Notes under the pieces: generated by a model
The model's database searches: none
What the model was told of the DNA's origin: nothing
What the model saw: the letters and a program-made list of their open reading frames with translations, nothing else
From: Asanoa siamensis
GTDB lineage: Bacteria; Actinomycetota; Actinomycetes; Mycobacteriales; Micromonosporaceae
Assembly (NCBI RefSeq): GCF_016862555.1
Contig: NZ_BONE01000083.1
Span: 1-34,871, forward strand
Length of the DNA stretch: 34,871 nt
Direction of reading: 5' to 3'
Made by a program: the position numbers and the translations under genes
Shown: in pieces, positions 16,036 through 23,337 of the stretch
Numbering within the stretch: the first letter of the stretch is position 1
Layout of the letters: the number at the start of each line of letters is the position of its first letter

Positions 16036-16661
16036 TGGACGGTGAACTGTGCGGTCGCGTACACCGTCCCCTGCGCGCTGACGGCTGGGTTGCGCGGCGT
16101 CACCCGGGGCACCGGGTTGGTCGACGCCGTGCGGTTCAACGAGAACGACCAGCCTTCGAAGCCACCGGGTACGACGGTGCGGTTCAGCGCCCCGAAGCTG
16201 CTGTAGGTCCAGGTGGTGCCGGCGCCGGTCGCGTGCCAGTAGGACCAGTAGGCGTTGGCGGGCGGCGTGACGACGCACGCCTCCTTGTAGGTCGGGTTGC
16301 CCGCCCGCGGGATCGACTCGATCGCCGAGGGCCGGTTCTCCAGCCGGCACACGAAGCCGAGCCCCCACTGCGCCACGCCGGTCACCCCGATGCCCGCGTC
16401 CTGCAGCGCCTTGATACCCGTCCGCGCGGTGCCCGGACTGGCATTGGGGGAGCAGCGGGTGATCGTGGGCGCGGCGACGCCGCCGTTGCCGTTGAGCTCC
16501 TGGAAGTCGATGACGACCGTGACGCCGGTCAGGGCGTCGGCGCCGGTGCAGATGCCGTTGTAGCCCTTGGTCGGGTCGACGGCGCCGGCCGGCGCGGGCG
16601 CGACGGCGATCAGGCCGAGCACCAGCGCGGTGCCGCTCAGCAGGGACAGGACTCGTTTCAT
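16032..16661 (-). CDS. Secreted soluble paralogue with transcobalamin-beta-like (DUF4430-like) domain
   Basis: 209 residues from the ATG at 16661 (ATGA overlap with the upstream gene). Signal peptide 1-27 (PAGA cleavage). One domain: VVIDFQELNG (about 49-58), GIKALQDAGIGVTGVAQWGLGFVCRLENR (about 82-110), AYWSYWHATG (137-146) and VPGGFEGWSFSLNR (164-177). Four Cys (38, 70, 105, 129) could form two disulfides. Unlike its neighbour it has no C-terminal membrane helix and ends in AQFTVQ, so it would be released or held by partners. Tandem duplication is clear from the shared motifs. Function is inferred from the riboswitch-controlled ECF operon: a B12-binding or B12-capping partner of the toroid protein. 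Confidence 0.75.
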   Translation of the reverse strand: MKRVLSLLSGTALVLGLIAVAPAPAGAVDPTKGYNGICTGADALTGVTVVIDFQELNGNGGVAAPTITRCSPNASPGTARTGIKALQDAGIGVTGVAQWGLGFVCRLENRPSAIESIPRAGNPTYKEACVVTPPANAYWSYWHATGAGTTWTYSSFGALNRTVVPGGFEGWSFSLNRTASTNPVPRVTPRNPAVSAQGTVYATAQFTVQ

Positions 16662-19213
16662 GGCGCGACCACCTTGTGGGTTGAGTGCCGACGGACGAGA
16701 TAGCGACGGACGAGCAGGATGCCGGCCGCGAGCAGGAAGCCCAGCGCGAACAGGGTCAGGGCGAACCAGAGCGGCACGCCGGTGTCGCCGGCCGCGGCCG
16801 CGACCGCGGCTTGGGAGTCGGCGGCGGGCAGCGGTAGGCGCACCGCCATCACGACCGGCGACCCGGTGGCCGCCGGCCACGAGCGGCCGGCGACGCCCGG
16901 CGCCGCGGCGATGCTGGCGGCGACGTCGCTGGCCGTGCCGCCGAGCTTCGGCAGGCCGCCGTCAGGGCGAGCCAGGGTGGCCAGCGTGCGGGCGGCGCCG
17001 CCGCTGTCGAGGCCGACGGCCTGGCGGCCGGTCGCGACGACCGCGGTGTGGACGGCGTCGACCGTGCCCGACTCGTTGCGCACGACGTCGGTCGCGCCGG
17101 AGGTGAGCGCGGCCGCGGCACGTTCGAGCGCCCTGGTGCGCGCCGGTGGCCAGCCGGCCGGTGTGCCGGCGACGACCGCGGTGGGCGTGGCGGTGGGTGC
17201 CGCACCGCTGGTGGTCGCGGGTGCGGCGTTGAGGGCGACGAGGGCGGCCGCGGTCGCGGGCCGCTGACCGGCGGCGCACCCGCTGGTGCCGAGCACGGCC
17301 GGGAAGGTGCCGTCGGTGCACTGGCCTGCGATCAGCCGCTCGACGGCGGGGCCGCTGTCGGCGGGTGCGCCGGCGATCGTGGCAAGCGTGGCCCAGGCGT
17401 GCCGGCGCACCGTCTGCGCGGTGTCGGCGAAGGCGCCGGTGTCGGTGAACCGGCCGTCGTCGCCGCGCAGCTTGGCGAGGTCGGCGTCCAGGGTGGCCAC
17501 GGTCGTCGCCGGCACGGCCGCGTCGGTCTGGCCGAAGCGGGCGATGATGACCAGCTTGGCCAGCGGCTCCGCGTAGGCGGCCGGGCCCTTTTCGTACGGT
17601 GCGCCGTGCGCGTACGCCTGGATCGAGTCGGGCCGCAGCAGGAAGCGGGTGGCCCGGGTGACCGCCGCCGGCTGCTCGCCGAGGGCGCGCAGGCCGAGCA
17701 CGAGGTCGGCGGTGGCGTCGTAGTCGACGAAGGTCTTGCCGTTCTCGGTGACCTCGACGTGGTCGCCGCCGGTCAGCCGGCCGGCCAGGTAGTGGGCCAG
17801 CCGGCCGGCGGGGCTGCCGGTCGCCGCCTGCGGCGCCACCCCTGCCGCCGGCACCGTGTGGCGGGTCTGTCGTGGTCGTGGCGGCGTGGTGGTGCGGCGT
17901 GGGGTAGGCCGAGCGGTGGCCGTCCGGCTCGGTGTCGGCGTGGGCGACGCGCTCGGGCTGGTCGGCGTCGGGGTGGCGGACTGGGTCGGGTCCGGCGTCG
18001 CGGTCGGTGTGGGTGTGGCCGTCGGGGTCGGCGTCGGGGTTTCGGTCGGGTCGGGATCGGTGGGGACCCGGCCCTGAGCGAGGTCGTAGAAGCTGACCTG
18101 GGAGAGCCCGAGCGACGCCTGGGCGCCGGCCCGGATCCAGGTGTCCAGCCCGACGATGCCGCTGTCCCGGGCGGCGATGTAGTCGCTCGGCGTGTAGGCG
18201 ATCGCGCCGATGTCGTTGCCGAGCGCGTTGCCGGTGTCGGCCGCGGTGACCTGCGCGCTCGCCAGGTAGGCGGCGCCGGAGTCGACGGCAACGCCGGCCT
18301 GGGCGAGCGCCTGGACGATCAGCCCGGTGCTGTTCGTGTTGGGTGCCTGGGTGGTGACGCCGCCGCCCCAACCGCCGCCGGCGTCCTGGTTGGCGAGCAG
18401 CCAGCTCACCGCCCGGTCGATCGGCTCGTCCAGCCCGGCGGCACCGGCCTCCCGCGCGGCCAGCAGGGCCGACAGCGCCATCCCGGTGGCGTCACCGTCG
18501 GGCGCCGACTGGTCGAATGGTTTGCCCTCGTCGCAGCTCGCCAGCCGGGTGATCGCCGGGTCGTAGTAGAAGAAGATCCGGAAATAGCCCTCGGCGCACT
18601 GTTGGGTCACCAGCGTGTCGATGGCGAGCTGGTCGTTCTCGCCGACGGCCGCCAGGCCGATGATGGCCAACGACTGCCCGAACATGTTCGAGTTGTTGCT
18701 GACATAGTCGGCGTACTCGGGGTTCTTCGAGTAGTCACTGACCCGGCCGGTGTCCAGGCCGGACCGCCTGATGGCGGCCTTGGTCTCGGCGACCATGTCG
18801 TAGCCGTCGAAGTTGCGCGGGTCGCGGCCGGCGACCTCGGCGGCCACCAGCACCTTCGCCGCGGCGCCACCCGTGATGATGGCGTCGAACCCGGCGCCCG
18901 GCACCAGGCCGTCCCAGGTGAAGTAGTCGCTCGCGTGGCCGTCGTCGTCGAGGTTGCGCACGATGGGCGCGGCGAGCGCGCCGTCGCCGGACGCGTACAT
19001 CGCGAACAGATTGTCGATCATCAGCCCGTAGTCGGGCAGGACGCCGCCGTTGGGGTTCTGCAGCGTGCCGTCGGGAGCGAGCTGGCGGGCGAGCCACTGG
19101 GAGTTGGATCGCGCCGCGGGTCGGTCGGCAGCCTCCGCATCGGCGGGCACCACGACCAGCACAGCGGCCGCGACCGCCGTCAACGCGGCGACCTTGGCGA
19201 GGGTTGCGCTCAC
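16658..19213 (-). CDS. Exported membrane-anchored protein with two prenyltransferase/terpene-cyclase-like alpha-toroid domains
   Basis: 851 residues from the GTG at 19213 (GAAGGA about 7 bp upstream). Signal peptide 1-28. Toroid 1 (about 36-375) contains WLARQLAPDG, DYGLMIDNLFAMYASGDG and the classic repeat WLLANQDAGGGWGGG (about 275-290). A Thr/Pro linker (about 384-470) follows. Toroid 2 (about 470-800) repeats the pattern (YLAGRL, DYDATADLVLGLRALGE, CTDGTFPAVLG). A membrane helix (about 812-836) and a basic tail end it. Such toroids occur in prenyltransferases and squalene cyclases, and as the alpha domain of intrinsic factor/transcobalamin. No catalytic Asp-rich DXDD motif or zinc site is evident, so binding is likelier than catalysis. 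First gene of the six-gene ECF operon, behind a cobalamin riboswitch. Confidence 0.85.
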   Translation of the reverse strand: MSATLAKVAALTAVAAAVLVVVPADAEAADRPAARSNSQWLARQLAPDGTLQNPNGGVLPDYGLMIDNLFAMYASGDGALAAPIVRNLDDDGHASDYFTWDGLVPGAGFDAIITGGAAAKVLVAAEVAGRDPRNFDGYDMVAETKAAIRRSGLDTGRVSDYSKNPEYADYVSNNSNMFGQSLAIIGLAAVGENDQLAIDTLVTQQCAEGYFRIFFYYDPAITRLASCDEGKPFDQSAPDGDATGMALSALLAAREAGAAGLDEPIDRAVSWLLANQDAGGGWGGGVTTQAPNTNSTGLIVQALAQAGVAVDSGAAYLASAQVTAADTGNALGNDIGAIAYTPSDYIAARDSGIVGLDTWIRAGAQASLGLSQVSFYDLAQGRVPTDPDPTETPTPTPTATPTPTATPDPTQSATPTPTSPSASPTPTPSRTATARPTPRRTTTPPRPRQTRHTVPAAGVAPQAATGSPAGRLAHYLAGRLTGGDHVEVTENGKTFVDYDATADLVLGLRALGEQPAAVTRATRFLLRPDSIQAYAHGAPYEKGPAAYAEPLAKLVIIARFGQTDAAVPATTVATLDADLAKLRGDDGRFTDTGAFADTAQTVRRHAWATLATIAGAPADSGPAVERLIAGQCTDGTFPAVLGTSGCAAGQRPATAAALVALNAAPATTSGAAPTATPTAVVAGTPAGWPPARTRALERAAAALTSGATDVVRNESGTVDAVHTAVVATGRQAVGLDSGGAARTLATLARPDGGLPKLGGTASDVAASIAAAPGVAGRSWPAATGSPVVMAVRLPLPAADSQAAVAAAAGDTGVPLWFALTLFALGFLLAAGILLVRRYLVRRHSTHKVVAP

Positions 19214-19284
19214 ACATCGTCCTTCGGATGGAGCGCGAGAACGAGATGTGAGTGAACGGCACGTACGCCGGGTGGTCACCTCTG

Positions 19285-19440
19285 TTTTCGCGACAGGGGT
19301 CTGACTCGCCGCCCGCGTGGTGGACCCGACTCGTCACCAGGAAGGTGACCCACGGTTGCGCGACAGTGCCGGACTTCGACCGGCTTCCCCTGGCGCGGGC
19401 GGCTGGAACGTATTCGGTTGTGCCGACGCCAGGCGGCGCC
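19285..19440 (-). ncRNA. Cobalamin riboswitch heading the ECF uptake operon
   Basis: On the minus strand: CAGGGGAAGCCGGT (about 19392-19379), GAAGTCCGGCA, CTGTCGCGCAACCGT (about 19369-19355), a variable arm, and the closing GAGTCAGACCCCTGTCGCG (about 19308-19290). These blocks match cobalamin riboswitches, but of a more compact subtype than the metE and nrdA leaders, with CGCGCAAC in place of CCCCGCAGC. The aptamer ends about 75 bp before the GTG of the toroid gene. The 5' boundary is approximate. Confidence 0.88.
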
Positions 19441-19531
19441 GAGCAGGGACAGTAACCCGCGACCCGACTCGCGCGCCACTGTGACGTTTCGCATGACCGG
19501 CGACGCCGACACGCCGACACATCATCTGGTG

Positions 19532-19560
19532 TTGCGTGTTCCGGGGGGCGCCCATATATG
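19532..19560 (+). promoter_or_regulatory. Likely sigma-70-type promoter of nrdAB
   Basis: TTGCGT (19532-19537) and TATATG (19555-19560) are separated by 17 bp, and the riboswitch begins just after. The -10 lies in a perfect palindrome CCATATATGG, an unusually AT-rich spot in this DNA. The transcript would start near 19567. Confidence 0.55.
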
Positions 19561-19565
19561 GTGTG

Positions 19566-19755
19566 TCCCGCAGCTGGTTCGGGCGTCCCGTCGGGACGGT
19601 CGAGGCAACAGGGAACCCGGTGTGAGTCCGGGACTGCCCCGCAGCGGTAAGTGGGAACGACCGCCGTCAACGAAGCACTGGGCCGACGGGTCCTGGGAAG
19701 CGACGGCCAGTAGGAGCGTGCACCGACGCCCACGAGTCCGAAGACCTGCCAGCGC
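19566..19755 (+). ncRNA. Cobalamin riboswitch in the nrdA leader
   Basis: Conserved blocks in order: AGGGAACCCGGTG (about 19610-19622), GTCCGGGACTGCCCC, GCAGCGGTAAGTGGGAACG, a long arm with GACGGCCAGTAGGAGCG, and GAGTCCGAAGACCTGCC (about 19734-19750). Sequence and peripheral arm closely match the metE leader. Known: class I nrdABS of Streptomyces is repressed by B12 through such a switch so that the B12-dependent class II enzyme is used. A 7-bp hairpin (19815-19821 with 19829-19835) between aptamer and start codon is a candidate expression platform. Confidence 0.94.
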
Positions 19756-19885
19756 GCCGCAGGCCAACAGGGCGTGCGGCGGTCGAAGGCCGCGCGGGAC
19801 GGCCGACGCCGACAACCGGACCCTGCGCGTCCGGTGGCGTCCCCGCGTGATTGACGACCTCGGTGTCAGCGTGCGGAGGGGGACC

Positions 19886-22294
19886 ATGACGGTCACGCAG
19901 GACAAGGCGATCGTGCCGGAGCAGCGCCGCCAGGTGATGCAGGTGCGCAAGCGCAACGGTGATCTGGAGCCGGTCGACGTCAACAAGATCGTCAAGGCGG
20001 TCGAGCGGTGGGTCGGCGACCTCGACGAGGTCGACCCCCTGCGGGTCGCGACCAAGACGATCAGCGGGCTCTACGACGGTGCCACCACCGCCGAGCTCGA
20101 CAAGCTGTCGATCCAGACGGCCGCCGAGCTGATCGGCGAGGAACCCCAGTATTCCCGGCTCGCGGCGCGGCTGCTCGCGGCCTATGTGGACAAGGAGGTG
20201 CGCGGGCAGGGGGTCGCGAGCTTCAGCCAGTCCATCCGGTACGCGTACCAGAACGGTTTGATCGGCGACGAGACCGCCGCGTTCGTGGCCCGCAACGCCC
20301 GCAAGCTCGACGACGCCGTCGATCCGGACGGCGATCGGCGGTTCGAGTACTTCGGCCTGCGTACCGTGGCGGATCGTTATCTGCTGAAGCACCCCGAGAC
20401 CCGGCTGGTCGTGGAGACGCCACAGTACTGGCTCCTTCGCGTCGCTTGTGGACTCTCGACGAACCCGGGCGAGGCGATCGCCTTCTACCGCCTCATGTCC
20501 AGCCTCGCCTACCTGCCCAGCTCGCCAACGCTGTTCAACTCCGGCACCCGGCACACCCAGATGTCGTCGTGCTTCCTGGTCGACTCGCCGCGCGACGAGC
20601 TCGACTCCATCTACGAGCGCTACCACCAGGTCGCGAAGCTGTCGAAGTTCTCCGGCGGCATCGGCATCTCCTGGTCGCGGATCCGTGGCCGGGGCGCGCT
20701 GATCCGGGGCACCAACGGCAGGTCCAACGGGATCGTGCCGTTCCTCAAGACGCTCGACGCCGGCGTGGCCGCGGTCAACCAGGGCGGCCGGCGCAAGGGC
20801 GCGGCGTGCGTCTACCTCGAGCCGTGGCACCCGGACATCGAGGAGTTCCTCGAGCTGCGCGACAACACGGGTGAGGAGTCCCGGCGTACGCACAACCTCA
20901 ACCTGGCCAACTGGATCCCGGACGAGTTCATGCGCCGGGTCGAGGCCGACGGGGACTGGTCGCTGATCGACCCGAGTGACGCGCCCGAGCTGCCTGACCT
21001 GTTCGGGGAGGCGTTCGACGAGGCCTACCGCGCCGCGGAGAAGAAGGCGGTGCGCACGGTCAAGGCCCGCGACCTCTACGGCCGGATGATGCGCACGCTG
21101 GCGCAGACCGGCAACGGTTGGATGACGTTCAAGGACCGGTCGAACGCACTGTCCAATCAGACCGGTGGACCGGGAAGCACCATCCACCTGTCGAACCTGT
21201 GCACCGAGATCCTCGAGGTGAACTCCGACGACGAGACGGCGGTCTGCAACCTCGGCTCGATCAACCTGGCCGGGCACCTGACCGCCGACGGCACCGGGAT
21301 CGACTGGGAGAAGCTGCGGGCCACCGTACGCACGGCGGTCGTGTTCCTGGACCGGGTCATCGACATCAACTACTACCCGTCCCAGCAGGCGGCCGCGTCG
21401 AACCCGCGCTGGCGGCCGGTCGGGCTCGGGCTGATGGGCCTGCAGGACGCGTTCTTCGCGCAGCGACTGCCGTTCGACTCCGCCGGAGCGCGGGAGTTGT
21501 CGACGCGGGTGCAGGAGGAGATCCTGCTGACGGCGCTGGAGACCTCGGCGGGGCTGGCCGCGGAGTTCGGGGCGCACCCCGCCTTCGCGGAAACCCGGGC
21601 GGCGCACGGCGACCTGCACCCGGACCTGTGGGGCGCCACGCCGACACAGCCGGAGCGGTGGGCCGCGCTGCGGGAAACCGTTGCCGCGCACGGGCTGCGC
21701 AACTCGCTGCTCGTCGCGATCGCGCCGACGGCCACCATCGCGTCGATCGCCGGTTGCTACGAGTGCATCGAGCCGCAGGTGTCCAACCTGTTCAAGCGCG
21801 AGACGATGTCCGGCGAGTTCCTGCAGATCAACACCTATCTGGTACGGGGGCTGAAGGCGCGCGGCAGGTGGACGCCCGAGATCCGGGAGCGGATCAAGCG
21901 GGCCGACGGCTCCGTGCAGGACATCACCGAGCTGCCCGCCGACGTCCGCGAGCTCTTCCGCACCGCGTGGGAGCTACCGCAGCGGGCGCTGATCGACCTG
22001 GCCGCCGCGCGGGCGCCGTACATCGACCAGTCGCAGTCGCTGAACTTGTTCATGAGCGCTCCCACCATCGGCAAGCTCTCCTCGATGTACCTGTACGCGT
22101 GGAAGGCCGGCCTGAAGACCACCTACTACCTGCGGTCGCGTCCCGCGACCCGGATCCAGCAGGCCACGGTCGCCGTGACCCCGGCGGTTACGCCGATCAC
22201 CCCGATCGCTCCGATCAGCCTCGTCTCCGACGCGGACGCCGAGGCCCTGGCCTGCTCCCTCGAAAACCCGGAAAGCTGCGAGGCCTGCCAGTGA
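19886..22294 (+). CDS. nrdA: Class I ribonucleoside-diphosphate reductase, alpha subunit
   Basis: 802 residues from the ATG at 19886 (GGAGGGGG 4-11 bp upstream); the longer open frame upstream is riboswitch. It reduces ribonucleoside diphosphates to deoxy forms. Domains: N-terminal ATP cone (about 12-100, VRKRNGDLEPVDVNKIVKAVERW), then the barrel. Active-site residues are visible: Cys in MSSCFLVDS (about 227), NLCTEIL with Asn, thiyl-radical Cys and Glu (about 436-442), partner Cys in VCNLGSINL, and radical-transfer Tyr pair in TTYYLRS near residue 750. The C-terminal ESCEACQ carries the redox-active CxxC pair used by thioredoxin/glutaredoxin. Overlaps nrdB by GTGA. The intact ATP cone predicts dATP feedback inhibition. 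Confidence 0.96.
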   Translation: MTVTQDKAIVPEQRRQVMQVRKRNGDLEPVDVNKIVKAVERWVGDLDEVDPLRVATKTISGLYDGATTAELDKLSIQTAAELIGEEPQYSRLAARLLAAYVDKEVRGQGVASFSQSIRYAYQNGLIGDETAAFVARNARKLDDAVDPDGDRRFEYFGLRTVADRYLLKHPETRLVVETPQYWLLRVACGLSTNPGEAIAFYRLMSSLAYLPSSPTLFNSGTRHTQMSSCFLVDSPRDELDSIYERYHQVAKLSKFSGGIGISWSRIRGRGALIRGTNGRSNGIVPFLKTLDAGVAAVNQGGRRKGAACVYLEPWHPDIEEFLELRDNTGEESRRTHNLNLANWIPDEFMRRVEADGDWSLIDPSDAPELPDLFGEAFDEAYRAAEKKAVRTVKARDLYGRMMRTLAQTGNGWMTFKDRSNALSNQTGGPGSTIHLSNLCTEILEVNSDDETAVCNLGSINLAGHLTADGTGIDWEKLRATVRTAVVFLDRVIDINYYPSQQAAASNPRWRPVGLGLMGLQDAFFAQRLPFDSAGARELSTRVQEEILLTALETSAGLAAEFGAHPAFAETRAAHGDLHPDLWGATPTQPERWAALRETVAAHGLRNSLLVAIAPTATIASIAGCYECIEPQVSNLFKRETMSGEFLQINTYLVRGLKARGRWTPEIRERIKRADGSVQDITELPADVRELFRTAWELPQRALIDLAAARAPYIDQSQSLNLFMSAPTIGKLSSMYLYAWKAGLKTTYYLRSRPATRIQQATVAVTPAVTPITPIAPISLVSDADAEALACSLENPESCEACQ

Positions 22295-23289
22295 CACTGC
22301 TCGACCCCGGTATGGACCTGACCCTGCGACCCATGCGCTACCCGGCGTTCTTCGACCGGTTCAAGGACGCCATCAAGAACACGTGGACGGTAGAGGAGGT
22401 CGACCTGCACACCGACCTCGCCGACCTGGAGAAGCTGTCGCCGGCCGAGCGGCACCTGATCTCCCGGTTGGTGGCGTTCTTCGCGACCGGCGACACGATC
22501 GTCGCCAACAACCTGGTGCTGAACCTCTACCAGCACGTCAACTCGCCCGAGGGCCGGCTGTACCTGTCGCGGCAGCTCTTCGAGGAGGCCGTACACGTCC
22601 AGTTCTATCTCAACCTGCTCGACACGTACGTGCCGGACGAGGCGGAGCGGTACGAGGCGTTCGCGGCGATCGAGAACATCCCGTCGATCCGGCGCAAGGC
22701 CGAGTTCTGTTTCAAGTGGATCGACTCGATCTTCGAGCTGCGCGAGCTGCGTACCCGGGAGGATCGGAAAGCTTTCCTGCTCAACCTGATCTGCTTCGCG
22801 GCCTGCATCGAGGGGCTGTTCTTCTACGGCGCCTTCGCGTACGTCTACTTCCTGCGCTCCCGCGGTGTCCTGCAGGGCCTGGCGAGCGGCACCAACTGGG
22901 TGTTCCGGGACGAGTCGATGCACATGGCGTTCGCGTTCGACGTGGTCGAGGTGGTCCGGCGGGAGGAGCCGGACCTGTTCGACGACGAGATGACCCGCCA
23001 GGTGACCGAGATGCTGGCCGAGGCGGTCGACTGCGAGGTGCAGTTCGCCGAGGACCTGCTCGGGCAGGGCATCAGCGGGCTGTCGCTGGGCGACATGCGG
23101 GAATACCTGCAGCACGTCGCCGACCGGCGGCTGGCGACGCTCGGCATCGCGCCGAAGTACGGCAGCAAGAACCCGTTCGCGTTCATGGAGCTCCAGGACG
23201 TGCAGGAGCTGTCGAACTTCTTCGAGCGCCGCGTGTCGGCCTACCAGGTCGGCGTCACCGGCACGGTCGGCTTCGACGAGGACTTCTGA
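22291..23289 (+). CDS. nrdB: Class I ribonucleoside-diphosphate reductase, beta subunit
   Basis: 332 residues from the GTG at 22291, overlapping nrdA by 4 bp. Ferritin-like helical protein that stores the radical used by NrdA. Dinuclear-metal ligands can be assigned against the human enzyme: Asp68 (GDTIVANN), Glu99 and His102 (FEEAVH), Glu174 (CIEGLFF), Glu208 and His211 (RDESMHMAF). The radical tyrosine is kept as Tyr106 (VQFYLNLLDTY). This makes it a tyrosyl-radical enzyme rather than class Ic. The C-terminal peptide (VGVTGTVGFDEDF) is the expected docking tail for NrdA. No nrdR or nrdS gene follows. Confidence 0.96.
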   Translation: MTLLDPGMDLTLRPMRYPAFFDRFKDAIKNTWTVEEVDLHTDLADLEKLSPAERHLISRLVAFFATGDTIVANNLVLNLYQHVNSPEGRLYLSRQLFEEAVHVQFYLNLLDTYVPDEAERYEAFAAIENIPSIRRKAEFCFKWIDSIFELRELRTREDRKAFLLNLICFAACIEGLFFYGAFAYVYFLRSRGVLQGLASGTNWVFRDESMHMAFAFDVVEVVRREEPDLFDDEMTRQVTEMLAEAVDCEVQFAEDLLGQGISGLSLGDMREYLQHVADRRLATLGIAPKYGSKNPFAFMELQDVQELSNFFERRVSAYQVGVTGTVGFDEDF

Positions 23290-23295
23290 GACCGG

Positions 23296-23330
23296 ATGCC
23301 GGCCGCCCCAGGGATGCGGGCGGCCGGCAT
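23296..23330. terminator. Bidirectional terminator between nrdB and the PepSY gene
   Basis: Exact 13-bp inverted repeat (ATGCCGGCCGCCC at 23296-23308, complement at 23318-23330) with a nine-base loop, 7 bp after the nrdB stop and 8 bp before the stop of the convergent PepSY gene. No T-run on either side. Confidence 0.85.
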
Positions 23331-23337
23331 TGCCGGC

